DNA of 64,000 bases from Nostoc carneum NIES-2107 (GTDB lineage: Bacteria; Cyanobacteriota; Cyanobacteriia; Cyanobacteriales; Nostocaceae). Made by a program: the position numbers and the translations under genes. The stretch's first letter is position 1, and every line of letters starts with the position of its first letter. The DNA is taken from assembly GCA_002368155.1 (NCBI GenBank), contig AP018180.1, positions 5,905,456 through 5,969,455 on the forward strand, written 5' to 3'. The notes under the pieces were generated by a model, which was not told the origin of the DNA, searched no databases, and saw nothing but the letters and a program-made list of their open reading frames with translations. This document shows, piece by piece, positions 47,065 through 56,294 of the stretch.

Positions 47065-47715
47065 TTATTCATTAGCAGAGCATTCAAACACCACGGAAAG
47101 ATTATTTGCGGGCATTTGGTAAATCTGTTTAAAGACAAAATTTTCTGCATTAGCTACTGCAATTACATCCTCTAAGTTACGCACACCCCACTCGGGATTT
47201 TGGGCGCGTAAATATTCGTCAAAAGCAGCATTACTCGGTGCTGTATGTTCTCCATCTCGTTTAAATGGCCCGTATAAATATAGGATACCTCCTGGTTTAA
47301 GGATGCGATTTGCCCCTGCCATTAGCCCTAGACAAGCTGACCAAGGTGAAATGTGAATCATATTAATATTAACGATCGCAGTAATTGGTGAAGTCTGAAG
47401 CCACTCGCTGACTACTCCTGTTTCCACTGGCCAAACTGCTTCTCTCACATCCAGCGTTTGCGGTAGATAAATATTATCACAGCCACAGTATTCAATCCAG
47501 GCAATAATGCTGGCGAGTGACTGCGGGTTGACATCTGTGGGTAGCCACTGGCGCGGGCTGAATTTGGGAGCAAAAAATACTGAATGTTCGCCAGTTCCAG
47601 CAGCTATTTCTAATATCGTGCCACTTGCAGGTAATACTTGTAAAAGTACTTCTAAAATCGGTTCGCGGTTGCGCTGGGTTGCCGGTGCTTCTTGTCTTGC
47701 GTCTTGTGGTGTCAT
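47065..47715 (-). CDS. DUF938 family SAM-dependent methyltransferase
   Basis: A 216-residue methyltransferase-like protein: RNREPILEVLLQVLPASGTI, then LEIAAGTGEHSVFFA (motif I), WLPTDVNP and INMIHISPWSACLGLMAGA, the DUF938 hallmark. The ending has FKRDGEHTAPSNAAFDEYLR. The substrate is unknown. The start at 47715 (MTPQDARQEAPATQRNREPI) is preferred over 47802 because the 29-residue extension is not family-like. It is monocistronic. Confidence 0.87.
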   Translation of the reverse strand: MTPQDARQEAPATQRNREPILEVLLQVLPASGTILEIAAGTGEHSVFFAPKFSPRQWLPTDVNPQSLASIIAWIEYCGCDNIYLPQTLDVREAVWPVETGVVSEWLQTSPITAIVNINMIHISPWSACLGLMAGANRILKPGGILYLYGPFKRDGEHTAPSNAAFDEYLRAQNPEWGVRNLEDVIAVANAENFVFKQIYQMPANNLSVVFECSANE

Positions 47716-48072
47716 TCCTGTAGTTGCCAAAAGAAAGGGGGATAACTGCCAATACAGTTCGGTTAAGGGGGAAAGGGAAAAGGGGAAAAGGATTGAATTC
47801 ACTCTTACCCTTTTCCCAAATCACGAGGGAGATGCAAAATACTTATCCGAACCGTACTGGGATAACTGCCATCAAGACCATAATACCGAGAGCAACGTTA
47901 TCTAAATCAGTAATTCTCGCTGAAATATCGTGATTGTGATGCTGCCAAAAGTATGCCGCATCTTACTTCAACAATCATTGATAAGCAAAATTAAGAATCC
48001 TGAGAATCACTCAAAAAACAGTGATGCGATCGCTCTATGATGCGGTAAGTACCGTATAACCTATAAAAAATC
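47716..48072. other. Intergenic region between divergent DUF938 and aminotransferase genes
   Basis: 357 bp. Some open frames run through it in several frames, but none has family features. It includes a polypurine stretch (GGGGGAAAGGGAAAAGGGGA, 47767-47786) and AT-rich sequence, with GCGATCGC at 48026-48033 before the aminotransferase. Promoters for both genes are expected here. Confidence 0.55.
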
Positions 48073-49221
48073 ATGTCCCACACTGTATCAATCAACGATA
48101 ATCAGAGGTTACAACTTGCACCTTTAGCAACACCTAATCGTTTATTATTAGGCCCGGGGCCTTCCAATGCTCATCCGGCGGTTCTTCAAGCAATGAATAC
48201 TTCACCAGTTGGGCATCTCGATCCAGCTTTTCTGGCGTTGATGGATGAAATTCAGTCATTGCTACGCTATGTATGGCAAACAGAAAACCCCCTAACAATT
48301 GCAGTTAGCGGTACGGGAACAGCTGCAATGGAAGCAACCATAGCCAATGCCACAGAACCTGGTGATGTCGTATTAATTGGTGTAGCGGGATATTTTGGCA
48401 ATCGCCTTGTAGATATGGCGGGGAGATATGGCGCAGATGTCCGCACTATTACTAAACCTTGGGGACAAGTCTTCAGTTTAGATGAAATCCGCACTGCACT
48501 GGAAACTCATCGCCCAGCAATTCTCGCCTTAGTTCATGCTGAAACCTCCACAGGCGCACGTCAACCGTTGGAAGGGGTAGCTGATTTATGTCGTGAATTT
48601 GGCACGCTGTTATTAGTAGATACTGTTACTAGCCTGGGTGGAGTGCCAATATTTTTAGATAATTGGGGAGTTGACCTTGCTTATAGCTGTAGTCAAAAAG
48701 GTTTAGGTTGTTCTCCGGGTGCTTCGCCCTTTACCATGAGTCCCCGTGCTGTAGAGAAATTGCAAAACAGACGCAGCAAAGTTGCTAACTGGTATTTAGA
48801 TATGAACTTGCTGAGTAAATATTGGGGTAATGAACGCATCTATCACCATACAGCGCCCATTAATCTTTACTATGCATTACGAGAAGCACTGCGTTTAGTT
48901 GCAGAAGAAGGGCTAGCAAACTGCTGGCAACGCCATCAAAAAAATGTAGAGTATCTTTGGGATAGGTTGGAAGATATTGGATTAAGTATGCACGTAGAGC
49001 GAGAATATCGTCTCCCAACACTGACCACTGTTCGCATCCCTGAAGGAGTTGATGGCAAAGCCATTGCTCGTAAGTTACTTGATGAACATAACATTGAAAT
49101 TGGCGGTGGTCTTGGCGAACTAGCTGGTAAAGTTTGGCGCGTTGGACTAATGGGCTTTAATAGCCGTAAAGAAAGTGTTGATAGACTTTTAGAAGCACTG
49201 CGCCAGGTATTACCTAAATAG
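48073..49221 (+). CDS. Alanine-glyoxylate / serine-pyruvate aminotransferase
   Basis: Class-V PLP aminotransferase that converts glyoxylate to glycine, a photorespiratory step in cyanobacteria. The 382-residue protein has LLLGPGPSNAHPAVLQAM, AVSGTGTAAMEATIANATEP, VDTVTSLGGVPI and the PLP Lys209 in AYSCSQKGLGCSPG, all typical of AGT/SPT. It is monocistronic and followed by heptamer repeats. The preferred substrates (Ala/glyoxylate or Ser/pyruvate) are known for the family, not shown here. Confidence 0.94.
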   Translation: MSHTVSINDNQRLQLAPLATPNRLLLGPGPSNAHPAVLQAMNTSPVGHLDPAFLALMDEIQSLLRYVWQTENPLTIAVSGTGTAAMEATIANATEPGDVVLIGVAGYFGNRLVDMAGRYGADVRTITKPWGQVFSLDEIRTALETHRPAILALVHAETSTGARQPLEGVADLCREFGTLLLVDTVTSLGGVPIFLDNWGVDLAYSCSQKGLGCSPGASPFTMSPRAVEKLQNRRSKVANWYLDMNLLSKYWGNERIYHHTAPINLYYALREALRLVAEEGLANCWQRHQKNVEYLWDRLEDIGLSMHVEREYRLPTLTTVRIPEGVDGKAIARKLLDEHNIEIGGGLGELAGKVWRVGLMGFNSRKESVDRLLEALRQVLPK

Positions 49222-49402
49222 GGATTAGGGACTAGGGACTAGGGACTAGGAATTAGGGATTAGGAACTACAAAGTAGTCTTTCGACTCAGCAATCATAAC
49301 TTTTTCAAGTTAGCCCTTCATGGGAAAAACCCACAACCAAACATGAAAACCTGTATTTCCCATGCCCCATGCCCCATGCCCCATGCCCTATGCCCTATGC
49401 CC
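49217..49402. repeat. Heptamer repeats (ACTAGGG; GCCCCAT)
   Basis: ACTAGGG units at about 49224-49260 and CATGCCC/TATGCCC units at about 49359-49402, separated by non-repeated sequence. STRRs between the aminotransferase and the KGG gene. Confidence 0.85.
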
Positions 49403-49501
49403 ATTCTCAAGCTAGCCTCTGATGTAATAAATCACACAACAAAGGCATAAAAATAAACTGTTCCCAGTACCCAGTACCTAGCCCCCAATCCCTATTAACC
49501 T

Positions 49502-49840
49502 CTATTTATTCTTGTGGCTTTGCTTTCCAGCTTGAGAATGTTGCTCTCTGGTACCACCCTGAGTACCTTTGCCTTCTTCGTTATCGTCCTCATCATTATT
49601 ATTATTTGATTTGCTGCTGCCTCTGTGAGAACTCTTGCCGCCCTTGCTGCCAATTTCAGCCATATGTTCTCTGTCTTGGCTTACAGCTTCACCACCCTTG
49701 CGTCCAGCTTCACGGGCTTCCTCAGAGGTAAACTCGTGTGCTGTACCTTTTTCATGAGCAGCGTGTCCGCCTTTACTAGCAATTTCGCGTTGTTTATCTT
49801 CATCCATAGAAGCAAAACCGCGCTTACTGGTGTCTGACAT
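49502..49840 (-). CDS. KGG-repeat general stress protein
   Basis: A 112-residue hydrophilic protein with repeated KGG motifs (REIASKGGHAAHEKGT, EAREAGRKGGEAVSQD, MAEIGSKGGKSSHRG), then a low-complexity acidic and Asn-rich region (NNNNDEDDNEEGKGTQGG) and a basic end. This matches the stress-induced KGG family (GsiB-like), thought to protect during desiccation or osmotic stress. AAAAGGAG precedes the ATG at a good distance. Direct evidence of stress control is not visible. Confidence 0.9.
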   Translation of the reverse strand: MSDTSKRGFASMDEDKQREIASKGGHAAHEKGTAHEFTSEEAREAGRKGGEAVSQDREHMAEIGSKGGKSSHRGSSKSNNNNDEDDNEEGKGTQGGTREQHSQAGKQSHKNK

Positions 49841-50370
49841 TTGAAAACTCCTTTTAACTAACTAAAGCTTTTGACTTTTGTAGCCAGTGGAAACCTTGTT
49901 CGGTTTCTTATGTCAAATAATCACTTTCTTAAGTTAGCTACCAAATTGAGTTGTATTCATGTCTCCTTAGGGAGAAAGATTTACGGTTAGAGCATGACTA
50001 TATATATATACAAAGATATATACTGAAACCTAGAATTAGCGATAATCTATCTGACCAAAAAAATCACAAGAAAATCTTGAGAAAAGCTTTAATTTGTAGG
50101 CTCTAGCCACTTGATAAATTCTCTTTTTGCAGAGCTTGCTTAATAAAGGGAATATGATTTTTTGCAGAAATGACCAACTAGTGAATTGGCAGATGAGAAT
50201 TGCTAATACGTACCAAAATCTATAGAGGGTAGGAGTTCCCTACCCTAAAATTTATGGATATTTAGCGAATGATGAAGAATTGGTACATATTGCAAAGCGC
50301 GATCGCTCTCCTCAAATTCCTCAAATGCTTGGTAATCAGTTGAGTTAAGGAATCTCAATTGCTCTAGAAT
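49841..50370. other. Intergenic region upstream of the KGG gene
   Basis: 530 bp, AT-rich, including TATATATATATACAAAGATA near 50000. I see no gene, RNA or clear repeat here. Confidence 0.5.
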
Positions 50371-50481
50371 TTACTGGGATAAAAAACCAGCGAATAAAAG
50401 AGGTAAAAGAATTAAAGCCGAGATAATCAACACTAGCGTGATTGGCTGTATTTTTAAAATGTTCTTGTCAGGCTCTGGCAT
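50371..50481 (-). CDS. Putative 36-residue single-pass membrane protein
   Basis: A short frame that starts MPEPDKNILKIQPITLVLII and continues with a single hydrophobic helix ending LFAGFLSQ. An AAGGTG ribosome-binding sequence is 6 bases before the ATG. The build (polar N-terminus, one helix) resembles small thylakoid or membrane subunits, but I do not recognise a photosystem or cytochrome b6f peptide. The function is unknown. Confidence 0.55.
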   Translation of the reverse strand: MPEPDKNILKIQPITLVLIISALILLPLLFAGFLSQ

Positions 50482-50585
50482 TGTTCACCTTAAAAAAAGA
50501 TAGGTAGATGATTTCAGCCTAAACTATTTTTACGCCTTGATTCAAGCCCAGCTAGGTTGAAATATCACATACTTTAGTAAGATTT

Positions 50586-50618
50586 AGATCCCCGACTTTT
50601 TCAAAAAGTCGGGGATCT
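50586..50618. terminator. Hairpin downstream of the 206-residue secreted protein gene
   Basis: AGATCCCCGACTTTTT and its complement AAAAAGTCGGGGATCT flank a single C (50586-50618): a near-perfect 33-bp palindrome. It lies 59 bp past the stop of the minus-strand gene at 50677. Related hairpins occur at 20346-20373 and 23808-23839. Terminator function is likely for this one by position. Confidence 0.6.
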
Positions 50619-50676
50619 GGGTTATCCCTAACAACAACTTTGTAATTACGAATTACGAATTACAAATTATTCTGTT

Positions 50677-51297
50677 TTACTTCTCAGCCGAGTATACCGG
50701 ACTTGGTCTTTTCAACTTCGCGTAGGTGCGGCGAACAGGTGGCTGATGCACCATAGAATAACCCATCCAAAGAATATTTTGCCGTTCTTTAACTGGGAAC
50801 GAAACTGTGTGAACTAATCCATCTTGTTGCCACATCAATGAAGAAAAAGATTGTGGTGGGTTTTGCTGATTTCCTTCTAATAAATACCCTTGAATATTTT
50901 TTCCTAAAGAAACTGGCTTACCTGTGTGTCTGTGTTTATAAAATTCTTTGATTGCAGTTACAGAATTGGGGCTATCGGCGCTAAAACTGCCTACCAAACA
51001 AGACGTATCAGTAGTTTCACAACTGAACAAACCCACAATCATACTACGAGGCGAATTACTAGAAAAAACTTTGACAGTTAGTTTACTGAGCAAATCGCGT
51101 AGTTTACCGCCGTAGGCATCGCTTCCATCTCCTAAGCGAATTTGTTCGGGTAAACGCATTGCATAACCTGGTGGTAAGCTTTGCTGAATTTCTGGTAATT
51201 CAGAAATAAACACTTCCGACGGAATAGCAAAAGCCGGAAATGTACTGCCTAAAACAGCTAGAACAGCTGGTAAAGTAAGTAATTTACGAAACAGCAT
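50677..51297 (-). CDS. Secreted protein of unknown function
   Basis: A 206-residue protein with a clear signal peptide (MLFRKLLTLPAVLAVLGSTF, cleavage probably after PAFA). The mature part has LPPGYAMRLPEQIRLGDGSD, two cysteines in FSCETTDTSCLVGSF that could form a disulfide, and a conserved-looking QQDGLVHTVSFPVKERQNIL segment. I do not recognise the family; it is likely periplasmic or exported. It is monocistronic, followed by a hairpin. Confidence 0.72.
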   Translation of the reverse strand: MLFRKLLTLPAVLAVLGSTFPAFAIPSEVFISELPEIQQSLPPGYAMRLPEQIRLGDGSDAYGGKLRDLLSKLTVKVFSSNSPRSMIVGLFSCETTDTSCLVGSFSADSPNSVTAIKEFYKHRHTGKPVSLGKNIQGYLLEGNQQNPPQSFSSLMWQQDGLVHTVSFPVKERQNILWMGYSMVHQPPVRRTYAKLKRPSPVYSAEK

Positions 51298-51466
51298 ATT
51301 TTAACCATTTTTTATAAGTGGATAATAAAAACTACTTGAAAAAATGGTTAAAAAGCCTGAGAGGAATTACTTATTAATTAGTAATAAAAGGACACAGTTA
51401 GATGGAGGAAGGGGGAATGGGTAATGGGTAATGGGTAATGGGTAATGGGAACACCAAACACCCAAA

Positions 51467-52603
51467 TTAAAAATCTACGCCACGTTTTAGTTCTACACCG
51501 TGATTAGCATAGTGTTTGTGACAATAAACTTCGGAATGGACACTGGCTAAATCAAAGTATGAAGGTTGATTTTGGCAGCGACCGGTGATAATTACTTCCG
51601 TATCACGGGGTTTGCGAAGTAATGCTTGCACAATCGGTTCTACGGGGAGTAATTCTAAATCAACGGTGGGGTTGAGTTCATCCAAAATAATGGTTTTATA
51701 CAATCCAGAAGCGATCGCAGTTTTGGCAATTTCCCAACCTCTTTCGGCTTCTACGTAGTCTAATTCTTGGCGAGAATTGCGCCAGACGATCGCATCTCGT
51801 CCACAGCGTTGATGATCCACTACCTCTGGATATGATTGCTGTAAGGCTGCGATCGCAGCGTCTTCTGTATAGCCGCTACCACCTTTGAGCCATTGCATAA
51901 TCATCACGCGGGTAGAACCAGGATGATTGATTCCTCTACCAATAGCTTGTAATGCCTTACCTAAAGCGCTGGTAGACTTACCTTTGCCAGCACCCGTATA
52001 AATCTCAATTCCCTCAATCAGCAATGCTTCTGCTGTAGGGTGGTGTTGAGGTTTCATTTCCGAATGTAAATCGGCAATATCTAGCAGCTTTTGCGGTGCA
52101 GCACGTCCAGTAGCAATAATTTCTAAATCCTGGGGTTTAGACTTAAGTGTCCGTACAACTTCATCAACTTCCAGCAAACCTAAATCTAGAACTGGGTTAA
52201 TTTCATCGAGAACTACAACAGAATATAAACCAGATGCGATCGCACCTTTGGCGACATCCCAACCTCTAGCTGCTTCAGCACAGTCAAAGGCAGTAATTTC
52301 GTCAGGCCCAAAATATTCTGCTCTCCCAGTTCGTACTTGGTCTATTAAATGAGGAAAGCCGCGCTGCAATGCAGCAATTGCGCCGTCCTCATCATAATCT
52401 CGTTCTGGCCCCTTTAAGAATCTTAGTAATAAGACACGATTTGCATTGCTCGGTGTATTAATTCCCAAGCCAATCGAGCGCAAAACCACGCCTAACGCTG
52501 CTTGGGATTTCCCTTTCCCAGCACCATCGTAGACGTGAATTTGACCAGTGAGCCGTTCAGGACGCACTTGCGCCGTGCGAATACCGATACCGTTCCTTGT
52601 CAT
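51467..52603 (-). CDS. Tandem CobO/BtuR-like P-loop protein (corrinoid adenosyltransferase family)
   Basis: A 378-residue protein made of two similar halves. Each has a P-loop (DGAGKGKSQAALGVVLRSIG about residue 26; TGAGKGKSTSALGKALQAIG about residue 208), an ARGWDVAKGAIASGLYSVVV or ERGWEIAKTAIASGLYKTII strand, DE(I/L)NP, and a TGR segment. A single such domain is the usual CobO (about 200 residues), which attaches adenosyl groups to cobalamin. Whether both halves are active is unknown. No cobalamin gene is next to it. Confidence 0.85.
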   Translation of the reverse strand: MTRNGIGIRTAQVRPERLTGQIHVYDGAGKGKSQAALGVVLRSIGLGINTPSNANRVLLLRFLKGPERDYDEDGAIAALQRGFPHLIDQVRTGRAEYFGPDEITAFDCAEAARGWDVAKGAIASGLYSVVVLDEINPVLDLGLLEVDEVVRTLKSKPQDLEIIATGRAAPQKLLDIADLHSEMKPQHHPTAEALLIEGIEIYTGAGKGKSTSALGKALQAIGRGINHPGSTRVMIMQWLKGGSGYTEDAAIAALQQSYPEVVDHQRCGRDAIVWRNSRQELDYVEAERGWEIAKTAIASGLYKTIILDELNPTVDLELLPVEPIVQALLRKPRDTEVIITGRCQNQPSYFDLASVHSEVYCHKHYANHGVELKRGVDF

Positions 52604-52677
52604 TTCTCGAAAAGCTCTAATGTAGCAATTTTTAATCTTAACGAACGTCTTGCACTCTCAGGTAGAGCGGCTATGAT

Positions 52678-52850
52678 ATTTGGGCATTGGGCATTGGGCA
52701 TTGGGCATAGAACATTAAATATATGTATTAGATTTAAAGTCTTAATTTTTCACCTATTACTTATTACCTAGTCCCCATTACCCATTACCCATTCCCCAGT
52801 CCCCAGTCCCCAGTCCCCATTCCCCATTCCCCATTCCCCGAAAAATACTG
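52678..52850. repeat. Heptamer repeats upstream of fraC
   Basis: TGGGCAT units at about 52678-52708, CATTACC units near 52775-52792, and CCCCAGT/CCCCATT units at about 52793-52840. STRRs filling much of the 350-bp gap between the CobO-like gene and fraC; the fraC promoter may be near its end. Confidence 0.9.
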
Positions 52851-52953
52851 ACACATCCCGATGGTAAAAGGCAAGAACAATGAGATAATTGCCCCCATCA
52901 CAGTGGGTATGCCAGTTATACTCTCTACAGTTAACCCTTACAGAGGAAGGTTT

Positions 52954-53499
52954 ATGTTTGACGATTGGACGCTTCCCAGAGTCTTGCCGATTGGCGCAAT
53001 TTTGTTTGATCTCTTATTTATACTGATGGCTATCTCTATTGAAGGCTACTGTCTCAATCGAAGATTAAAATTTGACAAAAAAACTAGCATTTTTTATGCG
53101 ATATCTATTAATCTCTTTTCCAGCGTGATTGGTTGGGTAGCTTTTTTCGTCATAGAGCCTATGCTGCCACTGCAGTTGCGGACAGAATTAATTAACTATA
53201 TATTCTTCAACACGGTTAAATATTCTAATACGCAGACTATCATTATTTTGTCTGCTTTTATAATTTTCTTTGCTACGTTTATTGTCAAGTTATTTCTGCT
53301 TAGAGGCTTCTCACTTTTACTCAATGAAGAATTTTGGAAAAAGAAAGAGGAAACTACAAGCAACGAACCACCCAACTGGCGGAAGCTCAAACGCTATAAG
53401 TTAATTAGCAATAATTTAGTCTCTACTTTGTTAATAGCTAATTCTTTAAGTTATACGGCTATAACTTTTGTTTTACTTATTCGCAATAAAGTTTTCTAA
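52954..53499 (+). CDS. fraC: Filament integrity protein FraC
   Basis: Membrane protein needed for septal junctions and long filaments in heterocystous cyanobacteria. The 181-residue form begins MFDDWTLPRVLPIGAILFDL and has about four hydrophobic helices (LLFILMAISIEGYCL; INLFSSVIGWVAFFVI; TIIILSAFIIFFATFIV; LLIANSLSYTAITFVLLI). A frame from 52861 adds 31 residues, but AGAGGAAGG just before 52954 and the Anabaena length favour this start. It is the first gene of fraC-fraD-fraE. Confidence 0.9.
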   Translation: MFDDWTLPRVLPIGAILFDLLFILMAISIEGYCLNRRLKFDKKTSIFYAISINLFSSVIGWVAFFVIEPMLPLQLRTELINYIFFNTVKYSNTQTIIILSAFIIFFATFIVKLFLLRGFSLLLNEEFWKKKEETTSNEPPNWRKLKRYKLISNNLVSTLLIANSLSYTAITFVLLIRNKVF

Positions 53500-53558
53500 T
53501 TTAATTATTTACGCGACAGTATGACATGGTGAATATTAAATTATCTAGAGGTTAAAGC

Positions 53559-54602
53559 ATGAACACATTATTTAAGGATTTACAGGGTTTCACGAATTTT
53601 ATTTCAGATATATACGCTAGGCTAAAAAAGATATTTATTCCTCCCAGAGCTTATGCATGGCAGACATTAATTTATTTAAGTGTCTTTTCTTGGGCAATAT
53701 CTTACTTTGCTACTCCTCCTATTAAGGATGTAATTGCATTTTTTGGTTGGTTATTTTTAATAGCTGGTACATCTTGGTATACTACCGATGACCCTTTAAG
53801 GGTTCCTGGTACTTTTATGCCTGTCGGTGCAGTGATCACAGGATTTTTAGTGAGTGTGTTTGCATTTGGGCAACAAAATAATCCTGGTATTACTCCAAAT
53901 ACTATAGTTTTGTGGCCGACAATCTCGGCACTAATTACCGCCGTACCGGAATTTTTTGAAGGAAGTGGTACGGATGCTAAAGCTCAAATTCCTAAACCAG
54001 AAGACCGCCAAAGAATAATTGTATTGGTAGCTAGCTGTATGGTACTAAGTTGCTGGCTGCAATTTTACTTTGTTGTCAATAACTGGGTAGAAAAATATCC
54101 TAGTTTATTGTCTGATAATTTTAAAAACAGTGCTTTTGTAGTTAAAACAGAATTGCCAACCAACATTCCCCCTAACGGTGCGTTAATTCTCAGAGAAATT
54201 AGACCAAAACTAGAGAATCAAATCGATAAACAGCCTTGGTCACAAGTCGAGAAATGGCTACAAAATGCTAATGCAAATCTCAGTAATTTAGCAGAGCAAG
54301 TAATTCAAGATAAACGCCTCAGACAAAAAGACGAGAAGTTTTTATGGCGGATTGAACCAAGAATTTCCAACCCTAACCCTCGCAAAAAAGACGAATATAT
54401 ACTAGATATTCTCAGTATTTGGACTGGCCCTAGTTCTGACAGACGCGGTTATTATCTTAAGCAGTCCTGTCAAATTCGACCAATTGCAGATACTACGAGT
54501 AGAGCCACTAATTCAAAAACCGATGAAAAACCCATCATCGCTGAAGTTGAGTGTGGCAAGGTTAGTAAACCAATTTTGGGATTACCGCCAGCGCAAAGAT
54601 AA
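53559..54602 (+). CDS. fraD: Septal junction protein FraD
   Basis: Part of the septal junction complex that lets molecules pass between cells; known to sit at the septum. The 347-residue protein has several N-terminal membrane helices (YAWQTLIYLSVFSWAISYF; VIAFFGWLFLIAGTSWY; MPVGAVITGFLVSVFAF; IVLVASCMVLSCWLQFYFVV), then a long soluble C-terminal domain, probably in the periplasm, ending PILGLPPAQR. It follows fraC after 59 bp and precedes fraE by 20 bp. Confidence 0.92.
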   Translation: MNTLFKDLQGFTNFISDIYARLKKIFIPPRAYAWQTLIYLSVFSWAISYFATPPIKDVIAFFGWLFLIAGTSWYTTDDPLRVPGTFMPVGAVITGFLVSVFAFGQQNNPGITPNTIVLWPTISALITAVPEFFEGSGTDAKAQIPKPEDRQRIIVLVASCMVLSCWLQFYFVVNNWVEKYPSLLSDNFKNSAFVVKTELPTNIPPNGALILREIRPKLENQIDKQPWSQVEKWLQNANANLSNLAEQVIQDKRLRQKDEKFLWRIEPRISNPNPRKKDEYILDILSIWTGPSSDRRGYYLKQSCQIRPIADTTSRATNSKTDEKPIIAEVECGKVSKPILGLPPAQR

Positions 54603-54622
54603 ATTAATTCAAAATTGCTAAA

Positions 54623-55423
54623 ATGCAAAATTCATTAGATATGCTGAATTTCAGTAGAATTTTTGTGATCGCTAAGAATGTATTTCAGGAAGTGATTCGC
54701 GATCGCATCCTTTATATTATCGGTGTGTATATCCTTATACTCGCCGCCGCTATCCGCTTACTACCTGAAGTTGCTGCTAATACCGATAGCAAAATGTTTT
54801 TGGACTTTGGTATTGCGGCGATGAGTGTGATTGCTTTAATTGTGGCTGTATTTGTCGGTACTGGACTAGTTAACAAAGAAATAGAAAAGCGTACTGTTTT
54901 GATGTTAATTGCCAAACCCATTAGTCGCAGTGAATTTATTACTGGTAAATACTTGGGTTTATCGGCTGTCCTCGCCTTACTGATTGCCATTATGACTGGC
55001 ATTTATTTGATATTTTTACAGTTTGGACATATCCATCATTCCGCAAATAGTATTTTAATTGCCGCAGTTTTTTTATTTTTGCAAACATCTTTAATTGCTG
55101 CTGTGGCTATTAGTTTGGGCGTATTTACTAGTTCACTATTAGCGATAATTTTGACTTTGGCTGTATATTTATTGGGTAACATCACTCAAGATTTATTGAA
55201 ATTTGGGAAACTGAGCAATAGCCCAGGGATTCAACAACTTACTCAAGCTTTGTATTTGATATTGCCAGATTTATCGCGTTTAGATTTAAAGAACTATGCT
55301 GTTTATGGTTTGCAAGCATTACCAGAACCAAGTGCGCTGATTGCTAATGCTAGCTATGGCTTAATCTACAGCGCCTTGCTGTTAGCGATCGCAATCCTAG
55401 TCTTTTCACGCCGCGAATTTTAA
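54623..55423 (+). CDS. fraE: FraE, ABC-2 type permease for filament integrity
   Basis: A 266-residue ABC-2 type membrane permease with about six helices (YIIGVYILILAAAIRLLPEV; MSVIALIVAVFVGTGLVNKE; and others) and the family segment NKEIEKRTVLMLIAKPISRS. FraE works with FraC and FraD in filament integrity. No ABC ATPase is next to it, so the partner is elsewhere. The final codons (LLAIAILVFSRREF) lie in the first unit of a 107-bp tandem repeat. An ATG at 54641 is a possible alternative start. Confidence 0.91.
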   Translation: MQNSLDMLNFSRIFVIAKNVFQEVIRDRILYIIGVYILILAAAIRLLPEVAANTDSKMFLDFGIAAMSVIALIVAVFVGTGLVNKEIEKRTVLMLIAKPISRSEFITGKYLGLSAVLALLIAIMTGIYLIFLQFGHIHHSANSILIAAVFLFLQTSLIAAVAISLGVFTSSLLAIILTLAVYLLGNITQDLLKFGKLSNSPGIQQLTQALYLILPDLSRLDLKNYAVYGLQALPEPSALIANASYGLIYSALLLAIAILVFSRREF

Positions 55424-55797
55424 TCATGGTAGGATGCGTTAGCGACAGCGTAACGCATTTTACGTGGTCATAATTATTTAAGCAAAAGTTAGCGATCGCA
55501 ATCTTGGTCTTCTCACGCCGCGAATTTTAATCATGGTAGGATGCGTTAGCGACAGCGTAACGCATTCTACGTGGTCATAATTATTTAAGCAAAAGTTAGC
55601 GATCGCAATCTTGGTCTTTTCACGCCGCGAATTTTAATCATGGTAGGATGCGTTAGCGACAGCGTAACGCATTCTACGTGGTCATAATTATTTAAGCAAA
55701 AGTTAGCGATCGCAATCTTAGTCTTTATCACGCCGCGAATTTTCATCATGGTAGGATGCGTTAGTAACGCATCCTACATGGTCATAATATTTAAGCA
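55381..55797. repeat. Four tandem 107-bp repeats continuing the end of fraE
   Basis: Units begin GTTAGCGATCGCAATC at 55381, 55488, 55595 and 55702, exactly 107 bp apart. Each holds a HIP1 octamer, the sequence coding for SRREF plus stop, and an ATGCGTTA...TAACGCAT hairpin. The first unit is real fraE coding sequence; the others are non-coding copies. The last is more diverged and slightly shorter and touches the stop codon of the pentapeptide gene. Confidence 0.95.
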
Positions 55798-56294
55798 ACA
55801 AATATGATTTGCGGCTCCTGAATTGTGCCATCAGGCATAATCGCATCCACTAGCCTTGTACGAGTTAAAATACTTCCCCAAAGTCTAGCTTCAATTAAGT
55901 TAGCCTCAGTGAGATTTGCCCATGTCAAATCTGCACCAATTAAATTAGCTTCAGTTAAATTAGCTTCTAATAGTTTTGCACCACAGAGTTTTGCTCCTGC
56001 GAGATTAGCTCGCACTAAGTTTGCTTCAATTAACGATGCTTCAATTAATTTGGCTTCAGTCAAATCGGCTTCACTTAAATCAGCGCCACATAAAGAAGCC
56101 TGCGTCAGATTAGCCTCACGCAGGTTAGCACCCGAAAGAATAGAACCGCACAAATTTGCACCACGCAAATCTGCTCCCGCAAAATTAACACCACTCAAAT
56201 CAACTGCTCTCAGGTCTATTCCGCTCAAGTCACATCCGCTGAAATCTCTACTTTGACTCAAAATGAAGTCCTGTTTGTCAGCATAATTTCTCAT
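55791..56294 (-). CDS. Pentapeptide repeat protein
   Basis: A 167-residue protein of A(D/N)Lxx repeats from about residue 18 to 145 (SGCDLSGIDLRAVDLSGVNF, GANLREANLTQASL and more), which fold as a right-handed quadrilateral beta-helix. No other domain is present and there is no signal peptide, so it is probably cytoplasmic. The function is unknown. It converges with fraE; its stop codon lies at the end of the 107-bp repeat array. Confidence 0.9.
   Translation of the reverse strand: MRNYADKQDFILSQSRDFSGCDLSGIDLRAVDLSGVNFAGADLRGANLCGSILSGANLREANLTQASLCGADLSEADLTEAKLIEASLIEANLVRANLAGAKLCGAKLLEANLTEANLIGADLTWANLTEANLIEARLWGSILTRTRLVDAIMPDGTIQEPQIIFVA

Noticed and set aside
47492..47933. Overlapping frames around the DUF938 start
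   Set aside because: Shadows in other frames of the methyltransferase gene and a polypurine stretch.
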